Source: Duganella sacchari
GTDB lineage: Bacteria > Pseudomonadota > Gammaproteobacteria > Burkholderiales > Burkholderiaceae_D
Assembly (NCBI RefSeq): GCF_900143065.1
Contig: NZ_FRCX01000009.1
Coordinates: 62,001 to 126,000, forward strand
Direction of reading: 5' to 3'
Length of the DNA stretch: 64,000 nt
A program made the position numbers and the translations under genes. The first letter of the stretch is position 1, and each line of letters starts with the position of its first letter. Shown piece after piece: positions 25,613-34,534 of the stretch. The notes beneath the pieces were generated by a model. That model was not told the origin of the DNA and made no database searches. It saw nothing but the letters and a program-made list of their open reading frames with translations.

Positions 25613-26653
25613 ATGAGTTACCTCGCGTCCCCGCATCGCTATGACGAGATGCAGTACCGTACCTGCGGCCGTAGTGGCCTGAAGCTGCCGTTGATGTCAC
25701 TGGGGATGTGGCATAACTTCGGCGACACCAACAACCTCGCTTCGCAGCGCGAGATGCTGCGCACCGCGTTCGACCTGGGCATCACCCACTTCGACCTGGC
25801 CAACAACTACGGCCCGCCATACGGCTCGGCAGAATCCAACTTCGGCCACCACTTCAGGCAGGACTTCAAGCCTTACCGCGATGAGCTCATCATCTCCACC
25901 AAAGCCGGCTGGGATATGTGGCCCGGCCCATACGGCCAGGGCGGCGGCTCCCGCAAATATGTGCTGGCCAGCCTGGATCAATCGCTGCAGCGCATGGGCC
26001 TTGACTACGTCGATATCTTCTACTCGCACCGCTTCGATCCGGACACGCCGCTGGAAGAAACCATGGGCGCCCTGGCGCACGCGGTCCAGCAAGGCAAGGC
26101 CTTGTACGTGGGCGTGTCGTCCTATTCGGCAGAGAAAACCGCGGAAGCCGCGCGCCTGCTGAAAGAGTGGAAGGTGCCGTGCCTGATCCATCAGCCTTCC
26201 TACAATATGCTGAACCGCTGGATCGAAACCGACGGCCTGCTCGACACGCTCGGCCAGGAAGGCATCGGCTGCATCACCTTCACCGCGCTGGCACAGGGCA
26301 TCCTGAGCGACAAGTACCTGAACGGCGTGCCTGCCGACGCCCGCATCAATCGCCCTGGCGGCGGCTCGCTCCAGCAATCGCATCTGAGCGAGGCCAATCT
26401 GGAGCGCGTGCGCGGCCTGAATGAAATCGCCAAACGCCGTGGCCAGACGCTGGCGCAAATGGCGCTGGCCTGGGTGCTGCGCGATGAACGCATCACGTCC
26501 ACGCTGATCGGCGCCAGCAACGCCGCGCAGATCCGCGAGAACGTCGCCGCGTTGAAGAACCTCTCCTTCACCGCAGAGGAACTGGCGCACATTGACGCGC
26601 AGGCACAGGAGGGCGCGATCAATCTGTGGGCCGGCTCCTCGGAGCACCGCTGA
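25613..26653 (+). CDS. yghZ: Aldo-keto reductase, YghZ/Gpr type
   Basis: A 346-residue NADPH-dependent reductase of the AKR14 type; E. coli YghZ reduces L-glyceraldehyde 3-phosphate and methylglyoxal. The tetrad is visible in DLANNYGPP (Asp, Tyr), STKAGWDMW (Lys) and FYSHRFDPD (His). The ATG giving MSYLASPHRYDEMQYR is preferred, with GGAG 9 bases before it, over an ATG-like start 12 codons upstream. A LysR gene starts 31 bases downstream in the same direction. Confidence 0.9.
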   Translation: MSYLASPHRYDEMQYRTCGRSGLKLPLMSLGMWHNFGDTNNLASQREMLRTAFDLGITHFDLANNYGPPYGSAESNFGHHFRQDFKPYRDELIISTKAGWDMWPGPYGQGGGSRKYVLASLDQSLQRMGLDYVDIFYSHRFDPDTPLEETMGALAHAVQQGKALYVGVSSYSAEKTAEAARLLKEWKVPCLIHQPSYNMLNRWIETDGLLDTLGQEGIGCITFTALAQGILSDKYLNGVPADARINRPGGGSLQQSHLSEANLERVRGLNEIAKRRGQTLAQMALAWVLRDERITSTLIGASNAAQIRENVAALKNLSFTAEELAHIDAQAQEGAINLWAGSSEHR

Positions 26654-26684
26654 TATGGCCAACACCATGCGATAAGTCTTCCTG

Positions 26685-27587
26685 ATGGATCGATTCAACG
26701 CCATGCGTGTCTTCACCCGCATTGTTGAGCTGCAGAGCTTCAGCAAGGCGGCGGAAGACATGCAAATCCCCGCCGCCACGGCGACCTACACCATCAAGCA
26801 GCTGGAAGCGCGGCTTGGCGTGCGCCTGCTGCAGCGGACCACGCGCCATGTCAGCCCCACGCTTGATGGGCAGGCCTACTATCAGCGCTGCGTGCGGATT
26901 CTGGCGGACGTGGAGGAAACCGAGGCGGGCTTCGGCAACAGCGGCGCCGCACCGCGCGGCAAGCTGCGCGTGGATTTGCAAGGCACGCTGGCCCAGCATT
27001 ATGTGCTGCCGCGGTTGAAGGAGTTCTTCGCCCGCTACCCCGACATCGAACTGGAAATCGGCGTGGGCGACCGCTACGTGGATCTGGTACGCGATGGCGT
27101 TGATTGCGTGCTGCGCGCGGGCGAGCTGCGTGACTCCAGCATGGTGGGCCGGCGCGTCGCGACGCTACAGCAGGTGACGTGCGCCACCGCCGTCTATCTC
27201 GACCGGCAAGGTACGCCGCAGACTGTGGAAGACCTGCACACGCAGCAGCACCGCGCGGTGAACTTCTTCTCGTCCAGCACCGGCAAGTTCTTCCCGCTGG
27301 AGTTTACCGTCAACGGCGAACAGCGCAGCATTACGCTGCCGGGCAGCGTGTCGGTCAGCAGCGCCGAAGCTTATGCGGCCTGCTGCGCCAATGATCTGGG
27401 GCTGGTGCAGCTGCCCCGCTATCATGTCGAACACCTGCTGCGCAGCGGCGTGTTCCGCGAAGTGCTCAGCGCCTACCGGCCGAAACCGATGGCGGTATCG
27501 GTGGTCTACCCGCATCAGCGCCAGCTGTCGCCGCGCGTGCGCGTGTTCGTCGACTGGCTCAGCGACGTGATGACGGCCGCCAGTTAG
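26685..27587 (+). CDS. LysR-family transcriptional regulator
   Basis: A 300-residue LysR regulator. The winged HTH covers about residues 1-60 (ELQSFSKAAEDMQIPAATAT, then LEARLGVRLLQRTTR). The effector domain begins near GKLRVDLQGTLAQH, and resembles the subgroup with the motif DLVRDGVDCVLRAGEL. It follows the aldo-keto reductase gene in the same direction and may regulate it. It overlaps the converging acidic-protein gene by 4 bases. Confidence 0.92.
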   Translation: MDRFNAMRVFTRIVELQSFSKAAEDMQIPAATATYTIKQLEARLGVRLLQRTTRHVSPTLDGQAYYQRCVRILADVEETEAGFGNSGAAPRGKLRVDLQGTLAQHYVLPRLKEFFARYPDIELEIGVGDRYVDLVRDGVDCVLRAGELRDSSMVGRRVATLQQVTCATAVYLDRQGTPQTVEDLHTQQHRAVNFFSSSTGKFFPLEFTVNGEQRSITLPGSVSVSSAEAYAACCANDLGLVQLPRYHVEHLLRSGVFREVLSAYRPKPMAVSVVYPHQRQLSPRVRVFVDWLSDVMTAAS

Positions 27588-27940
27588 CTGGTCCGCGACC
27601 AGTCGCGCCGTTCCTGGCTGCGCAGCTGCGGCGGCACATCATGTTCGGCGGTTTCATCGTCGGCGGGTACCTGCTCGCGGAATTCGCCATCCACCACCGG
27701 TATGGTTTCGACGTGGTCGAAGCCGATATCGCTTTCAATGTTCTCCATGCCGACGCTGGCGCGCTCGCCGGTGCCCTGGGCATCGGTATCGCTATCCAGT
27801 TCGCTATCGGGCTCACCGGTGACATCGCTGCCACTGTCCGAGTTATCGCTGGGTCCCAGTGCGCGCGTGCCGTGACCTTTACCCAGGATGCGGTCGGTGC
27901 CTGCCGGGATGTTGTCCGGGTCCAGAGTGCTGTCAGCCAT
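27584..27940 (-). CDS. Small acidic Ser/Asp-rich protein, unknown function
   Basis: I do not recognise a family with known function. The 118-residue protein is highly acidic and low-complexity, with runs such as SDNSDSGSDVTGEPDSELDS and an N-terminus TLDPDNIPAGTDRILGKGHG. No signal peptide or membrane segment is visible, so it is probably cytosolic and partly disordered. A strong AAGGAGAG site precedes the ATG at 27940, which argues for real expression; a longer frame upstream is rejected. Confidence 0.72.
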   Translation of the reverse strand: MADSTLDPDNIPAGTDRILGKGHGTRALGPSDNSDSGSDVTGEPDSELDSDTDAQGTGERASVGMENIESDIGFDHVETIPVVDGEFREQVPADDETAEHDVPPQLRSQERRDWSRTS

Positions 27941-28047
27941 GGTGCTCTCCTTATCAAAACTTATTAAAAGTTCATTCAATCATTGCACCGCCACAGCGTC
28001 GGTGCGGCATTTCGCATATGGCTATCGTGCTCATAGGAATTTTTTAC

Positions 28048-28076
28048 TTTACAAATGTAATATTCACTCATATAGT
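28048..28076 (+). promoter_or_regulatory. Sigma70-type promoter with TTACA-TGTAA palindrome
   Basis: TTTACA, a 17-base spacer and TATAGT form a good promoter just upstream of the DUF4148 gene. The perfect palindrome TTACAAATGTAA (28049-28060) covers the -35 box. It resembles boxes bound by heavy-metal type response regulators such as CopR, though that link is inference. Confidence 0.65.
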
Positions 28077-28101
28077 TACTCCATCAACCAAGGAGATCAT
28101 C

Positions 28102-28395
28102 ATGAGCACCACTACCAAGCACCTGCTGACCGCTGCCGCTACCGTGGCGTTTGCGATCGCCGCTACCGCCACCACCGTGACCAACGCTTTCGCGCAGACC
28201 GCGCCAGCCACCACCAGCGCCGCCCAGACTGCGGTCGCCAACAGCGCACTGGTTTCCGCCAAAGCGGAGAAACCCGCCGGCAAAACCCGCGCTGAAGTGC
28301 AGGCGGAATTCTTCGAAGCCCGCAAGAACGGCACGCTGATCGAAACCGAAGCGGACATGGACGTCGCCCAGACCCGCAAGCACGTCGCCAAGTAA
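28102..28395 (+). CDS. Small exported DUF4148-family protein
   Basis: A 97-residue protein with a signal peptide (cleavage near NAFAQ) and a short DUF4148-like motif, KTRAEVQAEFFEARKNGTL. The family is common in Burkholderiales as small periplasmic proteins without assigned function. A AAGGAG site precedes the ATG; the longer frame is rejected. It is the first gene before the efflux cluster, 8 bases from the outer-membrane factor gene, so it is probably co-transcribed with it. Confidence 0.82.
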   Translation: MSTTTKHLLTAAATVAFAIAATATTVTNAFAQTAPATTSAAQTAVANSALVSAKAEKPAGKTRAEVQAEFFEARKNGTLIETEADMDVAQTRKHVAK

Positions 28396-28403
28396 GCATC
28401 GCT

Positions 28404-29834
28404 GTGAAGCTGTCTCACCTCGTCATTCCCGCACTGGCATTGGCCGTACTGGCCGGCTGCGCGGACATGGGCAACGTCAAGCCCCAGGCCGTGCAACTCA
28501 AGCCTGCCGGACTGAATCCGGGCCAGGCCATCGCCGCCGCCAGCGCCAATATCGCCTGGCCCGACGAACGCTGGTGGGAAGCGTTGCACGATGAGCAGCT
28601 GAATCAGCTGGTCAGTTCCGCGTTGCGCGACAACCCGTCGCTGCGCGCGACGCTGGCCCGCGTACGTCAGGCCGAAGCACTGGCTGGCGTGGCGCAAGCC
28701 GCGACGCAGCCGCGCGTGGATGCTTCGGCCAGCGCCGACCGTGAGCTGTATTCGGCGCACAGCACGATCCCCGCACCACTCGCCGGGAACTACGCGTGGA
28801 AGAACACCGCCACGCTATCCGGTTCCTACGATCTGGATTTGTGGGGTCGCAACCGCGATGCGCTGGCGGCAGCGCTGGATGAAATGCACATGGCGGCGGC
28901 CGAATCGCAGATGGCGCGCCTGACGCTGGCGACGTCCATCGTGCGCACCTACATCCAGCTGTCGCTGGAGTACACGCTGCAGGACAGCGTGGCCGAAAAC
29001 CTGGCGCAGCGCCAGCGCATCCTCGACATCACGCGCCGCCGCAAGGCCGCTGGCCTGGCGACGGATCTGGAGGTCACGAATATCGAAACAACGCTGCCGG
29101 CCGGACGGCGCGAGCATGAGCAGATCGGCGAATCGATCGCCCTGCTGCGCAACCAGCTGGCAGCCCTGATTGGCAAAGGACCGGGTGACGGCGACACGAT
29201 CACCCGGCCGATGCTAACCCTTGCGGCCGGCCGCGGTGACGCGGTGCCGGCCAACCTGCCGGCGGAACTGGTCGGCCGCCGGCCCGACATCGCGGCGCAG
29301 CGCTGGCGTGTGGAAGCGGCAGGTTCACGCATCGCCGGGGCCAAAAAGGACTTCTACCCGAATCTCAACCTGGCGGCCTTCGTGGGCGTGCAGTCGCTGG
29401 GCTTCGGGCATTTCCTGGAATCCGGCTCGCAGATGCGCGGCATCACCCCGGCCATCAGCCTGCCCGTGTTTGAAGGCGGGCGACTGCGCAGTCAACTGGG
29501 CAACCAGACGGCCATCTACGATGGCGCGGTGGAGCAGTACAACGCCGCAGTGATACAGGCGATGTCCGAGGTTGCAAACGCAGTCGTGAAAATCGCCTCA
29601 GTCAGGCAGCAGGACCAGCTGGCGCAGCGCGCGCTGGCCTCGGCGCAACGCCAGCAGCAACTGGCGGAACGCGCCTATCAATCGGGGCTGACCGACACGC
29701 TGAACGTCATCAACGCCCAGCTGACCTTATTGAACGAACAGCAGCAGATGGCGCAAGTGGCGAGCAAACAACTGGATAACTACGCATTATTGATGTCAGC
29801 GCTTGGTGGGGGCATAAAACTGGATTTACATTGA
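28404..29834 (+). CDS. Outer-membrane efflux lipoprotein, NodT type
   Basis: A 476-residue TolC-like outer-membrane factor. A GTG start is used, the lipobox LAGC gives lipidated Cys19, and the two OEP repeats span roughly residues 60-250 and 280-465. Motifs include RWWEALHDEQLNQLV, SGSYDLDLWGRN and ELVGRRPDIAAQRWRVEAA, as in the NodT family. It should form the outer-membrane exit for the FUSC pump and membrane-fusion protein encoded downstream. Confidence 0.93.
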   Translation: MKLSHLVIPALALAVLAGCADMGNVKPQAVQLKPAGLNPGQAIAAASANIAWPDERWWEALHDEQLNQLVSSALRDNPSLRATLARVRQAEALAGVAQAATQPRVDASASADRELYSAHSTIPAPLAGNYAWKNTATLSGSYDLDLWGRNRDALAAALDEMHMAAAESQMARLTLATSIVRTYIQLSLEYTLQDSVAENLAQRQRILDITRRRKAAGLATDLEVTNIETTLPAGRREHEQIGESIALLRNQLAALIGKGPGDGDTITRPMLTLAAGRGDAVPANLPAELVGRRPDIAAQRWRVEAAGSRIAGAKKDFYPNLNLAAFVGVQSLGFGHFLESGSQMRGITPAISLPVFEGGRLRSQLGNQTAIYDGAVEQYNAAVIQAMSEVANAVVKIASVRQQDQLAQRALASAQRQQQLAERAYQSGLTDTLNVINAQLTLLNEQQQMAQVASKQLDNYALLMSALGGGIKLDLH

Positions 29835-29854
29835 TACTTAGATAGTACAATCAA
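29831..29854. promoter_or_regulatory. Possible MarR operator
   Basis: TTGAT and ATCAA arms flank a smaller TACT-TAGAT-AGTA dyad between the outer-membrane factor stop and the MarR gene. The two centres do not coincide, so this is only a weak candidate. Confidence 0.3.
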
Positions 29855-29883
29855 TCCTTTCCAAAAATATCAGAGGAGTGGCA

Positions 29884-30381
29884 ATGAGTAGTTTTGAAGC
29901 GACTAAAAAACGCCTAAAAAACATCCATGGCCGAATACCGGAATTCCCAGAGGAGTTGATGCGCCTGGTGCGTATGACTTATCACATCCAGAAACGGATG
30001 AAAGATTTAACCAACTCCGCGCTGCGCAAGTATGAACTGGTGGATGCCAGCTACATGGTGCTGGCGGTGCTGTACGGCTCGGACAATGAGACTTCGACCG
30101 CGTCCACGCTGGGCGAGGCCTGCATGGAAAAACCGGCCAACCTGACGCGCGTGTGCAATGACCTGGAATCGCAGGGCCTCATCACGCGCGGCAACCGCCC
30201 CGGCGACCGTCGCTGCGTGATGATCTCGCTGACGGACGAAGGCCGCGCGCTGGCCGAGAAGGTGCTGCCGGAAGTCTGGAACAAGACCACCCGCGCCTAC
30301 GACGGTTACACCGCCGAAGAAGTAAAACTATTGGAATCACTGCTGAAACGGCAGCTTGATAATTTAGAAGCCATCACTTAG
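29884..30381 (+). CDS. MarR-family transcriptional regulator
   Basis: A 165-residue MarR-type winged-helix protein. The recognition region is LGEACMEKPANLTRVCNDLESQGLITR and the wing is GDRRCVMISLTDEGR. The ATG after GAGGAG is chosen. It lies inside the efflux cluster, 10 bases before the pump gene, so it probably represses the cluster until an aromatic ligand binds. Length is normal for the family. Confidence 0.92.
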   Translation: MSSFEATKKRLKNIHGRIPEFPEELMRLVRMTYHIQKRMKDLTNSALRKYELVDASYMVLAVLYGSDNETSTASTLGEACMEKPANLTRVCNDLESQGLITRGNRPGDRRCVMISLTDEGRALAEKVLPEVWNKTTRAYDGYTAEEVKLLESLLKRQLDNLEAIT

Positions 30382-30391
30382 ACCTGAGCAC

Positions 30392-32521
30392 ATGAACGCA
30401 ACTCCCGCCGCCTCTCCTTCCCCGGACCACAGCGCGGCGCGGAGAGCATTCAGCTGGATCAAGGCGCAGAGCGCCGACTGGCTGCATACCGAAGGCGAAC
30501 GCTGGATCTTTGTCGCCAAGGCCATGCTGGCCTCCTTCTCCGCCCTGTGGCTGGCTTTCCGCCTCGGCCTCGACGCTCCCTACACCGCTTTAGCCACCAC
30601 CATCATCCTGGCGATGCCCAGCAGCGGCATGGTGCTGGAAAAGGCGTTCTACCGTTTTCTGGGCACGCTGGTCGGCTGTTCCGCCGCGCTGGCGCTGGTG
30701 GGCCTGTTCCCGCAAACGCCGGCCGTGCTGTTTCTTGGCCTGGCGCTGTGGGTGGCCTTATGCACGGGCGGTGCGGCCATGCACCGCAACCAGCAGTCGT
30801 ACAGCTTCGTGCTGGCCGGGTACACGGCGGTGATGATTGCCGTGCCAGCAGTGGACACGCCGTCGTCCGTGTTCACGCTGGCGGTCACGCGGGTGACGGA
30901 GGTGGGCCTGGGCATCATCTGCTCCGCCGTCGTGCACGATGTATTCTTCCCGCGCCGCCATTCGCGCGCCGTGATGCGTACCGTGCAGGCGCGCTATGCC
31001 GGCTTCATCGGCTTCTGCCGTGGCGTGCTGGAACACCGCATTACGCCGGCGGAAGCGGAACTGAACCACCTGAAGTTCGCGGCCGATATCGCGGCGCTGG
31101 AGTCCGGCCGCGCCGCCGCCTTCTTTGAAGCAGGCCATTCACGCTCGCACACGCGCCAGCTGCATGCCTTCAATGCGGCGTTCATGACCGCGCTGACTAC
31201 CTTCTACACGCTGCACCGGCTCAGCCACCGCTTGCGCTCAGCGGGCGAAGGCCCGGTGCTGGCGCTGGTGGAACCGATGTATGCCCACATGGCGCAAGCG
31301 CTGGGCGAAGAACTGACGGCGGCGCGTCTGGCGCAGATGCGCAACGCGCTGGCAGGCGACATCGCCGCCGCACGCACGCAGCTTGCGCAAGGCCCGGCCG
31401 TGGAGCGCGCGCAGCAAATCGATTTTGATACAGCGGTTGAACTGCTGCAGCGCTTCGCCGGCAACCTCGCCGATTTCGCCACCTTGTATCACGGCCTGGC
31501 GCAGCAGAAACGCCAGCAGGTCAGCGATCCCGGCGCGTATTCACCCAAGACCCCGCCCGCCATCATCTTCGCCAGCGGCTTTCGCGCCGCACTGACGTTG
31601 CTGCTGACGGCCGGCATGTGGTACTGGCTGGCGTGGCCCGCCACCATCAATGCCATCCTGATGGCGACGATTTTCTGCGCGCTGGCCTCCTCCTCGCCGC
31701 GTCCGACGGCGCTGGTGCAGCAGGTGCTGCAAGGCTTTTTGCTGGCCATGCCGCTGGCTTTCATCACCGAATTCTTCATGGTGGCCAAAGCCGACAACTT
31801 CTATCCGCTAGTGCTGGCCGCGCTGCCGCTGTTCGCGTTTGGCGCCTACCTGAGCAGCGGCCCGCGCTGGGGCGGTGTCGGCATCGGTATCGGCATGTTC
31901 TCGGCCACACTGGTGGTGCCGACCAATCTGATGCGCTACGACGTCGAGGCCTTCATCAGCAGCGAGCTGTCGCTGACCATGGGGGTGGTGGTGGCTTACC
32001 TGATGTTCAAGGTGGTGCTGCCGGAGCACACGATGGGCCATCGCGGCCACGTCGCTGCCGCGCTGTGGCGCGAAGCGCAGCAGGCATGCAGCGCGCGCCT
32101 GCATCGCCTGAAACGCCGCTTTGACAACCGCGTGCGCGACTTGCTGAGTCAACTCAATGCAGCGGCGGGGCCGGCGCCCAATGCCGAAACGCGCGTGGTG
32201 GTGCGCCAGGGCTTGACCTTGCTGGAGCTGGGACACGCCGTCATCGAGCTGCGCCAGCTGATCGCCGCTTCGCACGCGGGCGCGGCGCGCGATAGCCTGC
32301 AAGCGGTGCTGCGCGAACTGTCCGCCTACCTGCACGCGCCCTCCCGCACCGGTGGCGAGACAGCGCTGCACGCCATCCTCGACGCCGGTACCGCCGTGCG
32401 TGCCGCCCTGCCCGATGCACAGCCCGAACGCCGCGCGCGCCTGCATACCGCGCTGACCGATCTACATTCCATTTACACGTCCTTGCTGGACCAGCAATCA
32501 GGAGAACTTTATGCCGCGTGA
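30392..32521 (+). CDS. FUSC-family efflux permease, AaeB-like
   Basis: A 709-residue inner-membrane pump. It shows two sets of membrane helices (roughly residues 45-190 and 395-540) separated by long soluble regions, as in the FUSC/AaeB family that exports p-hydroxybenzoate and other aromatic acids. Motifs include APYTALATTIILAMPSSGMV and SSSPRPTALVQQVL. Its end overlaps the DUF1656 gene by 11 bases. The neighbours supply all other parts of an Aae-type system. Confidence 0.93.
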   Translation: MNATPAASPSPDHSAARRAFSWIKAQSADWLHTEGERWIFVAKAMLASFSALWLAFRLGLDAPYTALATTIILAMPSSGMVLEKAFYRFLGTLVGCSAALALVGLFPQTPAVLFLGLALWVALCTGGAAMHRNQQSYSFVLAGYTAVMIAVPAVDTPSSVFTLAVTRVTEVGLGIICSAVVHDVFFPRRHSRAVMRTVQARYAGFIGFCRGVLEHRITPAEAELNHLKFAADIAALESGRAAAFFEAGHSRSHTRQLHAFNAAFMTALTTFYTLHRLSHRLRSAGEGPVLALVEPMYAHMAQALGEELTAARLAQMRNALAGDIAAARTQLAQGPAVERAQQIDFDTAVELLQRFAGNLADFATLYHGLAQQKRQQVSDPGAYSPKTPPAIIFASGFRAALTLLLTAGMWYWLAWPATINAILMATIFCALASSSPRPTALVQQVLQGFLLAMPLAFITEFFMVAKADNFYPLVLAALPLFAFGAYLSSGPRWGGVGIGIGMFSATLVVPTNLMRYDVEAFISSELSLTMGVVVAYLMFKVVLPEHTMGHRGHVAAALWREAQQACSARLHRLKRRFDNRVRDLLSQLNAAAGPAPNAETRVVVRQGLTLLELGHAVIELRQLIAASHAGAARDSLQAVLRELSAYLHAPSRTGGETALHAILDAGTAVRAALPDAQPERRARLHTALTDLHSIYTSLLDQQSGELYAA

Positions 32522-32711
32522 GCTTGATTTTTTTGGCGTGCTGCTGCCCGGCGTACTGCCGGTGTTTCTGGTCGCCGTGCTGCTGCAGCTGGTGCTGGAT
32601 GCAGCACTGAGCTACATCGGCGTGTACCGCCGCAGCTGGCACCCGGCGCTGGTGCGGCTTTGCATGTTCGTCTGTATCTTCAGCGCCCTGCTGGTCACGC
32701 TGTACAAATAA
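32511..32711 (+). CDS. DUF1656 membrane protein, AaeX-like
   Basis: A 66-residue inner-membrane protein with two hydrophobic segments (about 10-30 and 45-65) and an N-terminal PRELDFFGVLLPG motif, the DUF1656 signature. It accompanies AaeA/AaeB pumps; its exact role is unknown. The start overlaps the permease gene and follows a CAGGAG site, so translation is coupled. Confidence 0.92.
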   Translation: MPRELDFFGVLLPGVLPVFLVAVLLQLVLDAALSYIGVYRRSWHPALVRLCMFVCIFSALLVTLYK

Positions 32712-32735
32712 TTCCAACTTTCTGTGAGAGCTTCT

Positions 32736-33596
32736 GTGAGCGCATCTAAAATTTTCCGCTTTTGCCTGACCATGTTGTTGCTGGCGGCTGCCCTGTGGAT
32801 GGGCCGCTCCGCCTGGGACCACTACATGGAATCCGCCTGGACCCGCGATGGCCGGGTCAAGGCAGACGTTGTCACGATCAGCGCCGACGTCGCAGGCACA
32901 GTGACCGAAGTCATGGTGCACGATAACCAGCTGGTGCAAAAAGGCGACGTGCTGTTCGTGGTCGACAAGGCGCGCTACGAAAACGCCCTCGCGCAGTCCA
33001 GGGCCATGCTGGCGTCGCAGCAGGTGGAGAAAGGCCGCCGTACGCAGGAGGCCAGGCGCCGCTCGGGTCTGGACAACGCCATCGTCTCGGCCGAGAGCAA
33101 GGAAACGGCGGAAGCCGCAGCCGGTACCGCATCGGCGCAGTACCAGGCCGCGCTGGCAGCGCGCAACCTGGCGGAGCTGAATCTGGAGCGTACCGTAGTG
33201 CGGGCACCTGTCACCGGCTACGTCACCAATCTGAACGTGCATGCGGGTGATTTTGCGGCAGTCGGCGCTGCCAAGCTGGCGATGATCAACAGCGAGTCGT
33301 TCTACGTGGTCGGCTACTTTGAAGAGACCAAGCTGCCGCTGCTGAAAGTGAACGACAAAGTGGAGGTCCACATGATGAGCGGCCAGGCGCAGCTGCAGGG
33401 CCACATCGAAAGTATCGCACGTGGCATCACCGACCGCGATGCCAACCTGGGGCGTGAATTGCTGGCCGACGTCAACCCCACCTTCAACTGGGTACGCCTG
33501 GCGCAGCGCGTGCCGGTACGCATTCACATTGACCAAAAACCCGGCAATCTGGAGCTGGTGGCGGGAACCACCTGCACCGTCGTCATTCATGGATAA
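32736..33596 (+). CDS. Membrane-fusion (HlyD/AaeA-like) efflux protein
   Basis: A periplasmic adaptor of about 286 residues anchored by one N-terminal helix (SKIFRFCLTMLLLAAALWMG). The biotinyl-lipoyl-like halves are visible as VTISADVAGTVTEVMVHDNQ and VVRAPVTGYVTNLNVHAGDF, with a coiled coil between them. A GTG start with GAGAG 5 bases before it is preferred; another GTG lies four codons upstream. It links the AaeB-like pump to the NodT-type outer-membrane protein. Confidence 0.92.
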   Translation: MSASKIFRFCLTMLLLAAALWMGRSAWDHYMESAWTRDGRVKADVVTISADVAGTVTEVMVHDNQLVQKGDVLFVVDKARYENALAQSRAMLASQQVEKGRRTQEARRRSGLDNAIVSAESKETAEAAAGTASAQYQAALAARNLAELNLERTVVRAPVTGYVTNLNVHAGDFAAVGAAKLAMINSESFYVVGYFEETKLPLLKVNDKVEVHMMSGQAQLQGHIESIARGITDRDANLGRELLADVNPTFNWVRLAQRVPVRIHIDQKPGNLELVAGTTCTVVIHG

Positions 33597-34534
33597 TGGC
33601 GCTTATGAGCACACCTGACCTGCAAAACGGCTCTGACCGATTCTCGGTGATCCGTCTGTTCCTCGACGCCGCCCAGCTGGGCAGCTTTTCGGCCGCCGGC
33701 CGCAAGCAGGGCATGTCGCCAGCGGCGGCCAGCGCCAGCATGCAGCGACTCGAAGCATCCTTGCAGGTCAAGCTGTTTGAGCGCACCACGCGCCAGTTGC
33801 GGCTGACCGAGGAAGGCCGTCTGTATCGCCACTTCAGCGAGCAGGCAATGGCGCTGATGGCGGAAGCGGAAGCCAGCCTGCACGCGGGCACGGACAGTGT
33901 TCGCGGCGTGGTGAAAGTCTCCGCGCCATCGGACCTGGGGCGCAATGTGCTGATGCCGATGCTGGATGACTTCCGCGCGCGCCATCCGGAAATCCAGTAC
34001 GCGCTGACGCTGAGCGACAACACCTCGAATATGGTGCAGGATGATATCGACATCGCGCTGCGCTATGGCCAGCTGGCGGACAGCGAGATGATCGCGCGCG
34101 TGCTGGCGCCCAGCCGCCGCGTGGTGTGCGCCGCGCCTGCACTGATCGCGCAGACTGGCGGACCGGCCACGCCCGAAGACCTGACCTGCTTGCCGACCCT
34201 GGTGCTGGTGACGGCGCTGGGGCCGATGCAGGAATGGCGCTACTGCAGCAACGATGAAGCGGATGAACGCCGCACGGTACGCGTACGGCGCACGCAACAG
34301 AGCAATGACGGTGAGATCATCCGCAAGTGGGCCATCGCCGGCCAGGGCTACGCTTATAAATCCATTCTCGATATTTCCGAGGACCTGCGCTGCGGACGGC
34401 TGGTGACGGTACTCGATGAATACTTCACCGACAGCGCGCCACTCAATCTTCTCTATCACCGCAACCGCTATCAGCCGCCGCGCATCTCGGCCCTGATCGC
34501 GTTTTTGCTGGAGCGTTTCGCCGACCTTACTTAA
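33596..34534 (+). CDS. LysR-family transcriptional regulator
   Basis: A 312-residue LysR regulator with its HTH in about residues 17-76 (LGSFSAAGRKQGMSPAAASA, then LFERTTRQLRLTEEG). The effector domain starts at VKVSAPSDLGRNVLMP. Its ATG overlaps the adaptor gene stop by one base; an ATG three codons later is equally possible. As the last gene of the efflux cluster it gives the cluster a second regulator next to MarR, as AaeR does in E. coli. Confidence 0.9.
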   Translation: MALMSTPDLQNGSDRFSVIRLFLDAAQLGSFSAAGRKQGMSPAAASASMQRLEASLQVKLFERTTRQLRLTEEGRLYRHFSEQAMALMAEAEASLHAGTDSVRGVVKVSAPSDLGRNVLMPMLDDFRARHPEIQYALTLSDNTSNMVQDDIDIALRYGQLADSEMIARVLAPSRRVVCAAPALIAQTGGPATPEDLTCLPTLVLVTALGPMQEWRYCSNDEADERRTVRVRRTQQSNDGEIIRKWAIAGQGYAYKSILDISEDLRCGRLVTVLDEYFTDSAPLNLLYHRNRYQPPRISALIAFLLERFADLT

